A stretch of DNA of 50,031 nucleotides from Labilithrix sp. Lineage in GTDB: Bacteria; Myxococcota_A; Polyangia; Polyangiales; Polyangiaceae. The stretch covers positions 1 through 50,031 of the forward strand of contig JAHBWA010000020.1 in NCBI GenBank assembly GCA_019637195.1, in the 5' to 3' direction. The position numbers were made by a program, and so were the translations under genes. Each line of letters starts with the position of its first letter. The first letter of the stretch is position 1. Positions 18,584 to 28,269 of the stretch are shown here, in pieces. The notes beneath the pieces are model-generated. The model worked only from the letters and a program-made list of their open reading frames with translations, did not search any database and was not told the DNA's origin.

Positions 18584-19234
18584 ATGGAGAAGCGATCCGG
18601 GCGGTTCATCGTGCTCGAGGGCATCGACGGCGCGGGGACGACCACGCAGACGGCGCGGCTCGTCGAGCGCCTGCGCGCGGAGACGCCGAAGACGCCGGTC
18701 AAGGTCACGCGCGAGCCGAGCGACGGGCCGATCGGCGCGCTCGTCCGTCAGGTGCTGACGGGGCGCATCGTCGTCCCCAGCGGGCGCGCGCCGGGCTGGA
18801 CGACGATGGCGCTCCTGTTCGCCGCGGATCGCATGGACCACGTGGAGTCGGAGATCGAGCCGTTCCTCGCGCAGGGCGGCGTCGTCGTCTCCGATCGCTA
18901 CGACGCGTCGAGCCTCGCCTACCAGAGCGTCTCGAGCGGACGAGGAGGCGAGGCCGCGGTCGAGTGGATCCGGCAGCTCAACAAGCACGCGCTCCGGCCC
19001 GACCTCACGATCGTCCTCGACGTCCCCTCCGAGCTCGCGGCGACACGCCGCGAGGTGCGCGGCGAGTCCGCGCAGCTCTACGAGCAGAACGAGGTCCAGC
19101 GCGCGCTCGCCGTCTTCTATCGCGAGCTCGCGCGGCACATGCCGAACGATCGCGTGGTCATCGTCGATGGAACGGGCAGCGTCGACGAGGTGCACCGCCG
19201 CGTGTACGACGCGGTTACGGCGCGCTCCGAGTAG
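18584..19234 (+). CDS. tmk: Thymidylate (dTMP) kinase
   Basis: 216 residues. Phosphorylates dTMP to dTDP with ATP. The P-loop is EGIDGAGTTTQ (about 12-22), with Thr where many homologues have Lys-Ser/Thr (GxGKST). The substrate-binding DRY motif appears as VVSDRYDASSLAYQ, and TREPS matches the REP motif. The GTTTQ P-loop variant is known in several delta-proteobacterial Tmk proteins, so it is probably functional, but the missing canonical Lys deserves note. The C-terminal residues and TAG stop lie in the first copy of a tandem repeat that continues downstream. Confidence 0.88.
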   Translation: MEKRSGRFIVLEGIDGAGTTTQTARLVERLRAETPKTPVKVTREPSDGPIGALVRQVLTGRIVVPSGRAPGWTTMALLFAADRMDHVESEIEPFLAQGGVVVSDRYDASSLAYQSVSSGRGGEAAVEWIRQLNKHALRPDLTIVLDVPSELAATRREVRGESAQLYEQNEVQRALAVFYRELARHMPNDRVVIVDGTGSVDEVHRRVYDAVTARSE

Positions 19235-19345
19235 CGCGCGGGTGCGGGGGCGCTCGCCGCGCAGCGAGCTCCGAGTAGCGGGGACGGGTGGGGGCGCCGC
19301 GCGGTGCGCTCCGAGGAGCGGGGACGGGTGCGCTCGCGTCGGGGC
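19222..19345. repeat. Degenerate tandem repeat spanning the tmk stop codon
   Basis: Copies start at 19222, 19266 and 19306 (spacing 44 and 40 bases). Each begins G(C/A)GCTCCGAG(T/G)AGCG and continues with a GC-rich GGGTG segment. Copy 1 contains the last codons and TAG of tmk; copy 2 repeats CTCCGAGTAG, that is, the coding end plus stop. Confidence 0.65.
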
Positions 19346-19363
19346 GCGCTCCGCCGCCGTGGG

Positions 19364-19822
19364 TCAGTCGACGATCGGCAGCTCGAGCGTCTTCGCCTTG
19401 CCGTCACGCTCGAAGTCCACCTTGAGGGCCGACGCCTTCTCGAGCGCGCGGAGCGCAGCGTCGGCCTCCTCGGGGTGCTCGGGGACGATGCCGTTGATGC
19501 GCGTGACGACGTCCCCGGGCTGGAGGTCGACGCCCCAGTCCGCGTTGATCGAGCGGATCTTGAAGCCGTGGAACTTGCCGTCGTGCATGACGGGCCAGTC
19601 TTCGACAGTGACGTTCTGGAGGAAGACGCCGAGGCCCTGCGCGATCGTGTCCTTGATCGCGGCGCGCTTGAGCTCGGTGACGGGCGCGGGCGGAGGGCGC
19701 GCGGGCTCGGCGCTCGGCGCCGCGGCGGCGCTCGCGGACTTCGGCGTCGGGGTCGACTCGCCGCAGGCCGCCGCGAGCAGGACGAGGGTTGCCGCGAGGG
19801 GGACTCGGATGCCGGGAGCCAT
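19364..19822 (-). CDS. PDZ-like lipoprotein (GspC C-terminal-domain type)
   Basis: 152 residues from the ATG at 19822, with GGAG just upstream. Lipobox LAAAC, then a Pro/Ala/Ser linker to about residue 50. The C-terminal half (about 65-152) reads as a PDZ-like domain: a GVFLQN strand, HGFKIRSI, the carboxylate-binding-type loop LQPGDVVTRINGIV, a helix (EEADAALRALEKA) and a final strand LKVDFERDGKAKTLELPI. This is very close in pattern to the PDZ domain of type II secretion protein GspC. As a separate lipoprotein it may be a scaffold or substrate-recognition module in the periplasm. No gsp genes are nearby. Confidence 0.7.
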   Translation of the reverse strand: MAPGIRVPLAATLVLLAAACGESTPTPKSASAAAAPSAEPARPPPAPVTELKRAAIKDTIAQGLGVFLQNVTVEDWPVMHDGKFHGFKIRSINADWGVDLQPGDVVTRINGIVPEHPEEADAALRALEKASALKVDFERDGKAKTLELPIVD

Positions 19823-19859
19823 GTCTCCATCCTCCACGGCTCGCGCCGGAGCGCAAGTT

Positions 19860-21888
19860 TTAGCCGGATCCGAGGCGGGCGAGCGCCAGCCGGTCGAGGT
19901 CGAACGTCGCGGACTTCGCTGGCGGCGGCGCGAACGCGAGCGTCACCGTTCCCGAATCGTCGACGAGCACGTGCGCGGGGTCGATGGCCCCGTGGGCCTC
20001 GCCGAGCTCGTGGAGGCGGTCGAGCGCCTCGCGGAGCGTCGCGGCTTGCTCCGGCGTCGGCGGCCCGGCGATCGGCTCGCCGCGCGTCGCGGCGAGCCAG
20101 ACGGTGCGGGTCGCCCGGTCGACGCGCAAGACGAGCTGGAGAGCCGGGTGGTCCGCGCGCGCGAAGGCCGACGCACGCGCGAGCGTCGGCGGATCGAGCG
20201 GGAAGCTCACGACGCGGCGCCCGAGCCACTGGTCGACCTCCGGGCCGTCGTCCTCGGCGAGGAGGCGGACGGCCGAGGGACGCTCGCTCGGGGGCTTCTC
20301 TGTCCGGCGGGGTACGGCGACGCGCTCGACGCTGCTCGGCCACGGGAGCGACGCGAGCGCCTTGCGCGCGGCGAACGTGTCGAGCGGGCGCTCGTCCGGA
20401 TCGTCCGCGACGAGCGAGAAGACGACGGCGTCGTGGCGCGCGTCGAGGTCCCGATGCGCCCCGCTCGGACGCACGAGCCCTTCGCCGCCGGCGCTCGACG
20501 GCGGCGGCTCGTCCACGCCGGTCTCCGAGCGGAGCGTCGAGCCCGGCGGCGCAGTGAGCCCCGCGCGAGGTGCCCCCGAGGGACGCTCACCGGTGAGCAT
20601 CTCCCACAGGATCGCGCCGACGCCGAACAAGTCGCTCTTCACGCTCGCCGGGCGGCCCTCGCGCTGCTCGGGGCTCATGTAGCCGAGCGTGCCGATCACG
20701 CCGGCGGTCGCGGTCGCGGAGAGATCGCTCAGGTGGGCGACGCCGAAGTCACCGAGCCGCGTCACGCCGGCGTCGTCGAACAGCACGTTCGCGGGCTTGA
20801 TGTCGCGATGGATGATGCCGAGGCGGTGCGCCTCGCCCAGAGCGGAGAGGACCGCGATCGCGATCTCGACGGCGCGCGCCGGCGCGAGCGGCTCGGTCGC
20901 GAGCATGTGCTCGAGCGTACCGCGGCCCATCCACTCGAGGACGAGCGCGGGGCCCTCGGGGAGGTAGTCGCGCAGCGGGACGATGTTCGGGTGGTCGAGC
21001 GTGCCGAGCGCCCGGACCTCGCGCTCGAACCGCGCGAGGGCGTCGCGGCCGGCGCCGCGCGCGTCGTAGCCGGCGAAGATCTTCACCGCGACGCGCTCGC
21101 CGCGGACGCCGTCGACGCACTCGATGACGCGCGCGTGCGGGGACGGCCGCGACCTCGCGCACGATCTCGTAGCGCCCGAAGAGCCGCGCTCGCACGGAGG
21201 CCGCCTGCGGCTCGACGGTGTCCGCACCGATCGGGCCGCCGAGCGCGCCGAGCTCGGCCTCGGCTTCGACGCGGGCCTGCGCGAGGCCGAGCCGGTCGAG
21301 GGCGGGGACGAGCGCGGTGAGCGCGGCGCGCCGCTCCGGCGCGTCGGCCGCGACCCGCTGCAGCATGCGGACGGCCGCGTCGGTCTTGCCGTAGCGCTGC
21401 AGGAGCCCCCCGAGCGCGACGAGCAGCGCGCCCTTCCTCGGCTCGCGACGGAGCTGAGCCTCGAGCACCTTCGACGCCCCGATGACGTCGCCCGTGGCCT
21501 CGAGGAGCGCGGCGGCCTTGATCGCCTCGCCGGCCCGCTCGTAGGCGCGCGCGGCCTCGGTCCTCTTGCCGATCCCCTCGAGCAGGCGCGCCGCCCAGCC
21601 GTGGTCGCCGCGTCGCTCGAGGTGGAAGGCGACGCGCTCGGCCTGGGCGGCGTCCGCGACGAGCTTCGGCAGGGCGAGCTCGGCCATCGCCTCCGAACGG
21701 CCCTCGAGCGCGAGCGGGAGCGCGCGTGCCCAGTCGTCCGCGCGGAGCGCGTGCTCCGCGGCGCGTTCGAAGTCGCACGCGCGCTCGAAGATGGCGCTGG
21801 CCGTGCGCGCGTCGCCCCTCGAGCTCGCGAGCTCGGCGGCTTCGAGCAGCCGCTCCTCGCGTACGAGCCGCGCGACGTCCGGATCCAC
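19860..21888 (-). pseudogene. TPR-serine/threonine kinase fusion with one frameshift
   Basis: It starts with GTG at 21888. Residues 1-235 are helical repeats of TPR type (DFERAAEHALRADDWARALP and similar), then GRYEIVREVAA begins a kinase domain. At about 21135-21150 the reading frame must change by one base, after which the kinase continues perfectly: RGERVAVKIFAG (ATP lysine), LVLEWMGRGTLE, HRDIKPANVLFDD (catalytic), DFGVAHLSD, GTLGYMSPEQR. A second, degenerate kinase-like segment ends the protein. Deleting one G restores a natural EVAASPHARV junction and gives about 675 residues. All catalytic residues are present, so a sequencing error is as likely as a true mutation. Putting sensory TPRs before the kinase is unusual; they usually follow it. 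Confidence 0.7.
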
Positions 21889-21904
21889 GCGTCGAGTCTA
21901 CTAC

Positions 21905-22012
21905 GGCGCGGCGGCCGGGCTACGGCGCGTCGGCGGCTTCGTCGTCGTCGTCGACGTCGGCGCGGCGGCCGGGCTACGGCGCGTCGGCGGCTTCGTCGTC
22001 GACGTCGTCGTC
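21905..22012. repeat. 54-bp tandem duplication of a gene 3' end
   Basis: Copies at 21905-21958 and 21959-22012; the first 43 bases are identical. The second copy contains the last codons and TAG (minus strand, 21976-21974) of the M15-type peptidase gene. The first copy is an extra downstream copy of the same stop region. Confidence 0.8.
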
Positions 22013-22897
22013 GTCGTCGTCGTCGCCCGTCGCGGCGGTGTCGCTCGCCGAGCCGCGCGCCGCGAGCGCTTCGTTCTCCTTGCGCGCGGCCGCGAGCGCG
22101 CCGTCCACGTCGGTCGCGATCGCGAACGGGCCGACGCCGTGCTCGCCGCGCGCGACGGCGCGCGCGTCGCTCTTCGTCGCGAGGTCGGCGAGGATGCCGC
22201 GCGTGCGGCTTCGCTTGCCCGGTCCGCTCGAGTCCACCCAGAAGTACGAGCGGTCGCGGACGTCGAGGTGGACGAAGCCGCTCGTCGGGTAGACGCCGAC
22301 GCCGACGAAGCCTTGCTCGCGGGCGAAGCGCGCGACGTCTTCGTCGCTCGCGCCGGGCACCACGAGATCGATCGCGCGGCCCTTGGCGTGGTTCGAGTGG
22401 CGGCCGTGACGCGGCGTGCGGTACCCGGAGATGATCCGGACCTCGTGCGCCGAGAACCGGACCGCCACGCGGTAGACGAGATCGAGCAGCCGCGGATCGA
22501 TCGGGTGCTCGTTGCCACTCCGTGGATCGCGCAGGAGATGAGCGGCGCGGTCGAGGTCCTCCGCCGAGAAGCCGCCGGTCTCGCGGCTCGCCGCGAGCGT
22601 GACGTGCTCGGGCATGTTCAGCGCCTGGAGCGTGAGCATCGGACGCCCCGCGTCGTCGACGGGCGCGGACTTGCCGGGCGTCGGAGTGTGCCACGCGCGC
22701 GACGCCGCGACCGTCCGCGGCTTGGCGGCCGCGCGCTTCGAGGTCGCGGGGGCGGTGCGCTTGGCGGTCTTCGCGGCGGGCTTGCCTGGCGAGGCCGACT
22801 TCTTCGGCGTGGCTCCTTCTTCGCCGCGCGCGAGACCAGGAGCGCTCGCCGCCGCGAGTGCGAATGCGCCGAGGAGCCAGAGCCGAGCCGCCGACAT
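21974..22897 (-). CDS. Exported M15/DUF882-type zinc peptidase (YcbK-like)
   Basis: 307 residues with a cleavable signal peptide (LLGAFALAAASAPGLARG). A Lys/Ala/Pro-rich linker (about 30-75) follows, then the catalytic domain with zinc motif HAKGRAID (H170, D177), preceded by IISGYRTP, and the second ligand pair GFVHLD (H210, D212). This is the peptidase M15 pattern (D-Ala-D-Ala carboxypeptidase/DUF882 group), so it probably cuts peptidoglycan peptides in the periplasm. The C-terminus ends in a run of Asp residues (DDDDDDDVDDE). ATG 22897 overlaps the upstream stop (TGATG), so translation is coupled to the lipoprotein gene before it. Confidence 0.8.
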   Translation of the reverse strand: MSAARLWLLGAFALAAASAPGLARGEEGATPKKSASPGKPAAKTAKRTAPATSKRAAAKPRTVAASRAWHTPTPGKSAPVDDAGRPMLTLQALNMPEHVTLAASRETGGFSAEDLDRAAHLLRDPRSGNEHPIDPRLLDLVYRVAVRFSAHEVRIISGYRTPRHGRHSNHAKGRAIDLVVPGASDEDVARFAREQGFVGVGVYPTSGFVHLDVRDRSYFWVDSSGPGKRSRTRGILADLATKSDARAVARGEHGVGPFAIATDVDGALAAARKENEALAARGSASDTAATGDDDDDDDVDDEAADAP

Positions 22898-23733
22898 CAG
22901 CGGCGGAAGGTGACGACCTTCGCGACGTCGAAGCGGACCTCGCCCGGCTCGATGCCCTTGGCCTTGAAGCTCTCCTTGTGGAGGCGGTGCACGGCGAGCT
23001 GCCCTTCGTCGACGCCGACGAGCGCGCCGTGGGGCACGAGCAGGTGTCCGTCGTCGGTGCTGGTGCACCGCATGACGACGCGCGGAGCCGGCGAGAGGAT
23101 GTCGACGTAGACCAGGTCGTGCTCGCTGGCCTCCGCCGCATCCCACGAGACGTCGAGCCCGCCGGCGACCGAGGCGACGGACACGTCTCCGACCTCGCGG
23201 GGCGCCGTCACCGAGACGGAGAAGCCCTCGAGCAGGTCCGCGCCGCCGCTCGCGCGGAGCGACACGCCCGAGCCTGCGGCGAACACGTCCGACGAGCGCG
23301 ACGAATAGAAGACGCCCGACACGACGCCCGCGGGATCGGGCATCGAGCGCGGCAAGAGGACGGTGCTCTTCGAGCTCTCACCGGTGAGGACGACCTGCCC
23401 GACGTCGAGCAGCTCGACGCCGCGGCCCTGGATGACGCCGTCGCTCTCGCTCGGCGCGGCGCACGTGCCCGGCGCGGGGATGTCCTCGGCGACGCCCGCG
23501 ATGCGGAGCGCCGGATCGTCGACCGCGCCCTGACGGACGCGGACGAAGCGCGCGATGACGGCGTCGCCGCGGACGGCGTCGCCCGGTCCGACCGTCCGCT
23601 CGACGACGACGATGGCCGTGGCCGTCGAGCTCGTCGGATCGTTCCCCACGGGCTCGGGAGCGGCGCCCACGCAGGCGACGAGGGCCGAGCTCGAGGCGGC
23701 GCCGATCAGGAGGAGGGGGACACGCATAAACAT
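22897..23733 (-). CDS. Hypothetical lipoprotein coupled to the M15 peptidase
   Basis: 278 residues; start ATG 23733, or 23727 two codons later. Lipobox ALVAC near residue 21. The body is beta-rich with many Val/Ser strands (VVVERTVGPGDAV, GVVSGVFYSSRSSDVF, GLDVSWD) and ends in FDVAKVVTFRR. It resembles a two-domain beta-sandwich surface lipoprotein, but I cannot name a family. Its TGA shares a base with the ATG of the peptidase gene (TGATG), so the two are made together and may act at the same envelope site. Confidence 0.7.
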   Translation of the reverse strand: MFMRVPLLLIGAASSSALVACVGAAPEPVGNDPTSSTATAIVVVERTVGPGDAVRGDAVIARFVRVRQGAVDDPALRIAGVAEDIPAPGTCAAPSESDGVIQGRGVELLDVGQVVLTGESSKSTVLLPRSMPDPAGVVSGVFYSSRSSDVFAAGSGVSLRASGGADLLEGFSVSVTAPREVGDVSVASVAGGLDVSWDAAEASEHDLVYVDILSPAPRVVMRCTSTDDGHLLVPHGALVGVDEGQLAVHRLHKESFKAKGIEPGEVRFDVAKVVTFRR

Positions 23734-23805
23734 CTGTAGAGTAAACGGCGGCCCGCTTCCCTGCAACCCCGCGCGGACCTCTTCATCAACCAACTCGCGA
23801 GGACC

Positions 23806-24498
23806 ATGGCTGCCACCGTCGCCCCTTCCCGCCCGCGCGTCCTCGTCGTCGCAGCGTGGGGGCCAGAGCTCGAGCGATTCCAGGAGCTTGTCCGAGGCGC
23901 GCCCGACCTCGCCGTCGATCTCGACGTCGCGCCGATCGGGATCGGGCTCGTCGACGCGGCCGCTGGGCTGACGCGTCGCATCGTCTCGCGCGCGCCCGCG
24001 CTCGTCGTCTTCGTCGGCACGTGCGGCGCCGCGCCGTCGTCCGGGATCGCGATCGGCGACGTGGTGGCGGGGACGAGCGTGCGGCTGGTCGACGCCGCGA
24101 TCGCCGAGGGGCGGGCGGCGATCCCGTTCGCGTCGGAGGCGATCGACCTCGATCCCGGAATGCGGGACGCGCTGGTCGCTGCGGGGGCGCGCGCGGCGAC
24201 GATCGCGAACACGCTCGGCGTCACGACGGACGACGCCCTCGCGGCGACGCTCGCCTCGCTCGGGGAGGTCGAGCACCTCGAGGCTTACGCGGTGGCGCGC
24301 GCGTCCCGGCTCGCGTCCGCGGACGACGCGCCCATCCGCTGCGCGATCACCCTCGGCGTCGCCAACCGCGTCGGCGTCGAAGGCCGCGCCGAGTGGCGCG
24401 CGAATCACGTCGCGGCGTCGGCGCGCGCCGCAGAGGTGGCGTGGGCGGCGCTCGACGGTGTCGTCAGAACGTCCACCACACGGCGGTCGCCGGCGTGA
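23806..24498 (+). CDS. Nucleoside phosphorylase-like protein (futalosine hydrolase-like)
   Basis: 230 residues. Pattern of the PNP_UDP_1 fold: an N-terminal strand VLVVAAWGPEL, VVFVGTCGAAPSSGIAIGDVV (the G-x-G-G/A loop and GD pair of nucleoside phosphorylases and nucleosidases), the substrate-side VEHLEAYAVARA with the Glu typical of MqnB/MTA nucleosidases (usually VEMEGAA), and LGVANRVGVEGRAEW. The VEHLEAY and ANRVG stretches are closer to futalosine hydrolase (menaquinone synthesis) than to purine phosphorylases; this is a family-level judgement. No other mqn gene is here. Its 3' end overlaps the convergent gene by 35 bases. Confidence 0.65.
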   Translation: MAATVAPSRPRVLVVAAWGPELERFQELVRGAPDLAVDLDVAPIGIGLVDAAAGLTRRIVSRAPALVVFVGTCGAAPSSGIAIGDVVAGTSVRLVDAAIAEGRAAIPFASEAIDLDPGMRDALVAAGARAATIANTLGVTTDDALAATLASLGEVEHLEAYAVARASRLASADDAPIRCAITLGVANRVGVEGRAEWRANHVAASARAAEVAWAALDGVVRTSTTRRSPA

Positions 24499-25306
24499 CG
24501 GTGAGCCCGCGGACGCCGACGTCGTTCGCGTTGTAGGTGCCGTTGACGATCTGGTACGCGACGCCGGCCTCGAGCGCGACGTGGACGTGGTTGAAGCCGG
24601 TCGCGACGCCGACGACCCCGCCGGCGTGCCAGCGCGTCGCCTCGAGCCGGATCTGCGGCGGGGCGAGGGTCATGTCCCTCGGCTCGCTCGTGAGCCGCTC
24701 GACCGCCACCCACTCGAATCCGGCGCGCGGGCCCGCCCACACGGAGTAGAGGCCGCTCAGGCTCTGCCAGCCGAAGAGCACCGGGACGTCGGCGCCGTAG
24801 CCGTGGAGCGATCCCAGGTCGACGTTGGGGAGATCGCCGCCCTGCTGCCGCCCGTAGAGCGCGGCGGAGGCGCCGAGCCCGACCGAGAGCGAGTAGGGAC
24901 CGTCGTCGAAGGAGCGGCGCATGTCGACGCGCACGCCGCGCCCCGTGTACGCGAGCCCGCCCTCGAACGCGTTGCCGACGCCGACGCGCGCGCCGACGAA
25001 CGGCGCGAGCCCCGGCGCGACCGCGGCCGCGACGAGCGCGCCCTTCGCGTAGTCGGGGTTGGTCCCGGGCTCGCCGGGTGAGGCCGTGCCCGTGGTGTCG
25101 CGCGCGACGATTTCACGCGCGCGGCGGAGGTCCTCGCCGAGGGAGCCGGGCACGACGTGGGCGCTGACGCCCCCCGCCGCGCGGACGTCGCCGCTGCTCA
25201 GCGTGCGAGCAGGGTGCAGGAGCGGCGAGCCACCGCCGCAGCCGATCGTCGCCGCGGCGAGCGCGGCCAGGGCCGGAGGGAGCGCGCGCCGTGCGCGGAA
25301 CGACAC
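24464..25306 (-). CDS. Outer-membrane-type beta-rich lipoprotein
   Basis: 280 residues; the start is GTG at 25306 with GGAG upstream. A signal peptide with IGCGGG near residue 21-26 suggests lipidation. The rest shows alternating strands with Gly/aromatic residues (PFVGARVGVGNAFEGGLAYTGRGVRVDM, quoted partly; HVHVALEAGVAYQIV) and ends in AVWWTF with a terminal Phe. A C-terminal Phe on an amphipathic strand is the typical BamA recognition signal of outer-membrane beta barrels. A barrel with a lipid anchor is unusual but known. Function unknown. Confidence 0.6.
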   Translation of the reverse strand: MSFRARRALPPALAALAAATIGCGGGSPLLHPARTLSSGDVRAAGGVSAHVVPGSLGEDLRRAREIVARDTTGTASPGEPGTNPDYAKGALVAAAVAPGLAPFVGARVGVGNAFEGGLAYTGRGVRVDMRRSFDDGPYSLSVGLGASAALYGRQQGGDLPNVDLGSLHGYGADVPVLFGWQSLSGLYSVWAGPRAGFEWVAVERLTSEPRDMTLAPPQIRLEATRWHAGGVVGVATGFNHVHVALEAGVAYQIVNGTYNANDVGVRGLTVTPATAVWWTF

Positions 25307-25324
25307 CGCGCTCCCGCCCGCGCT

Positions 25325-26336
<1,012 letters not shown>

Positions 26337-26469
26337 GTTGGCCCGCGGCGGACGGCGTGACGCTCCGCCGGGCGGACGCGAGCGGGCCGGCGAGGCGCGG
26401 GCCGAAGCGACCCGGGCCGGCGAGATGCCGGCCGGCGAGACCCGGGCCGGCGAGATGCGGGCCGTCGTG

Positions 26470-27402
26470 ATGCGTGTCGCCCGCGTGGTGGTCGGGCGCG
26501 CCGGCGAGGCGGCGCTCGTCGTGCTCGCGCTGGCGACGCTCGTCTTCCTCGCGCTCCGCCTCCTTCCCGGAGATCCCGCGGCGCTCGTCTTGGGCGATCA
26601 GTCGAGCGAGGTGGAGCGGGCGGTGCTCCGCGCGAAGCTCCACCTCGACGAGCCGATATGGATGCAATACGCACGTTTCGTTCGCGGCCTCGCGACGCTC
26701 GACCTCGGCGAGTCGGTCCGGCGGCCGGGCTCTCCGGCGCTCGACCGCGTGCTCGACGCCGTCGGGCCCACCGCGTCGCTCGCGTCGCTGGCGGTGCTGC
26801 TCGGGGCGGCGCTCGGGATCTCTGCGGCGGTCCTCGGCGCTGGGCCGTGGCTCGGCCCGCGGCGCGGCTGGGTGGACCGCGTCGCGACGGCCCTCGCGGC
26901 GACGCCGCTGCTCGCGTTCGCGCCGGTGCTCACGTTCGCGCTCGCCGCGCGCCTCCGCGTCGTGCCGCTGCCGGGGGATCCCGAGGCCGGCGCGGGCGGG
27001 CTCTTCTTCGCGAGCGGGCTGCTCGCGCTGCCGCTCGCGGCCCACGTCGCGCGGGTCTCGCGCGCGGCGCTCGACGACGTGGCGCGCGCGCAGTTCCTCG
27101 GCGTCGCCCGCGCGAAGGGCGGGAGCAACGCGCGCGTCCTCTGGCTCCACGCGCTCCCGGCGTCGATCGGACCGATCGTGACGGTGGTGGGGACGCAGCT
27201 CGGCGCGCTCCTCGGCGGCGCCGTCGTCCTCGAGCGCCTGTTCGAGCGTCGCGGCCTCGGCACGCTGATCCTCGAGGCGTACGCGTCGCGCGATCTGCCG
27301 GTGCTCGAGGCGGCGGTGGTGTTCTCGGGCGCGCTCTTCGTCGGCGCGCAGCAGCTGGCGGCGGCGCTCCACGCGGCCGTCGATCCGCGGGTGAGGCGAT
27401 GA
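26470..27402 (+). CDS. Dipeptide/oligopeptide-type ABC transporter permease (DppB-like)
   Basis: 310 residues from ATG 26470; an ATG at 26455 is also possible. Upstream, a 30-bp repeat (CCCGGGCCGGCGAGATGC at 26411 and 26441) adds false start codons. About six membrane helices. The start VLALATLVFLALRLLPGDP matches the DppB N-terminal helix and RxLPGDP motif. The EAA-type cytoplasmic loop that contacts the ATPase is DDVARAQFLGVARAKG...LHALP. It forms the inner-membrane channel of a peptide importer together with the DppC-like gene that overlaps by 4 bases. No ATP-binding or substrate-binding subunit lies in the window. Confidence 0.85.
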   Translation: MRVARVVVGRAGEAALVVLALATLVFLALRLLPGDPAALVLGDQSSEVERAVLRAKLHLDEPIWMQYARFVRGLATLDLGESVRRPGSPALDRVLDAVGPTASLASLAVLLGAALGISAAVLGAGPWLGPRRGWVDRVATALAATPLLAFAPVLTFALAARLRVVPLPGDPEAGAGGLFFASGLLALPLAAHVARVSRAALDDVARAQFLGVARAKGGSNARVLWLHALPASIGPIVTVVGTQLGALLGGAVVLERLFERRGLGTLILEAYASRDLPVLEAAVVFSGALFVGAQQLAAALHAAVDPRVRR

Positions 27403-28259
27403 CGGCGCGCGCGGGCTCCGTCGGCGGCCCCCGGTCTTCCAAGGATGGCGCCGGCGGCGGAGCGAGGCCGGAGATCCGCGCCGTGCCGCTCGCGATCGTG
27501 CTCGGCGCCGCGGCGCTGGTCGTCGCGGGCGCGCGCTCGCCGTCGCGTCTCGAGCCGGAGCTGTCGTGGGCGTCGCCGTCGTGGGCGCACCCGCTCGGCT
27601 GCGGCGAGGGCGGCGTCGATCTCTTGGCGCTCGTCGCGCACGCGAGCCTCCGGGCCGTGCTGCTCGCCGCGTGCGTCGCGCTCGTCGGCTTCGTCGTCGG
27701 CTGCCCGCTCGGCGCGGGCGCCGCGGTCCGTCGCGGGCGCTTCGAGCGCGCGGTGGCGCGGGCGTGCGATCTCGTGCAGGCGTTCCCGACGTTCCTCCTC
27801 GCGCTCGTCGTCCTCTCGGCCGTGCGCTCGCCGTCGCGCGTGCACCTCGGGCTCGTCTTCGTGCTGACCGCGTGGGCGCCTTTCGCGCGCCTCGCGCTCG
27901 CGCAGACGCGCGTCCTCCGAGACCAGGCGTTCGTCGAGGCCGCGCGCGCGATCGGCGTCACCCCGACGCGGGTGGTGGTCCGGCACCTCGTGCCGAACCT
28001 GCTCGGCGTCGTCGCGGTGCAGCTCGGCGCCGCTGCCGCTGCCGTCGTGGTGAGCGAGGCGGCGCTGTCGTTCGTCGGGTTCGGAGCGCGCGACGGCATC
28101 TCCCTGGGTGTCGTGCTCGACCAGGGGGTCTCGGCGATGCTCCGCGCGCCGCACGTGCTCCTCGTCGGCGCAGCGGCCGTCTTCGTCACGAGCGTGAGCC
28201 TCATGGCCGCGGGACGCGCGTTCGACCCGACCTTTGCGCGCCGGCGCCGGCGGAAGTAA
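27399..28259 (+). CDS. Dipeptide/oligopeptide-type ABC transporter permease (DppC-like)
   Basis: 286 residues. ATG 27399 overlaps the DppB-like stop (ATGA). The EAA loop is FVEAARAIGVTPTRVVVRHLVPN, quoted partly, and LSFVGFGARDGISLGVVLDQG is the typical late DppC motif. The first helix lies around residues 30-47, after a Gly/Ser/Pro-rich N-terminal tail. Its ribosome binding site lies inside dppB. With DppB it should make the heterodimeric channel; partner subunits must be encoded elsewhere. A HEAT-repeat gene follows 10 bases downstream, so all may be co-transcribed. Confidence 0.85.
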   Translation: MTARAGSVGGPRSSKDGAGGGARPEIRAVPLAIVLGAAALVVAGARSPSRLEPELSWASPSWAHPLGCGEGGVDLLALVAHASLRAVLLAACVALVGFVVGCPLGAGAAVRRGRFERAVARACDLVQAFPTFLLALVVLSAVRSPSRVHLGLVFVLTAWAPFARLALAQTRVLRDQAFVEAARAIGVTPTRVVVRHLVPNLLGVVAVQLGAAAAAVVVSEAALSFVGFGARDGISLGVVLDQGVSAMLRAPHVLLVGAAAVFVTSVSLMAAGRAFDPTFARRRRRK

Positions 28260-28269
28260 GGAGGCCGGC

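Noticed and set aside
19860..23141. A 1093-codon minus-strand open frame as one giant protein
   Set aside because: Only its 3' part is coding (kinase domain). The rest is a shadow of the kinase TPR region, the M15 peptidase and the lipoprotein, which have signal peptides, motifs and coupled starts in other frames.
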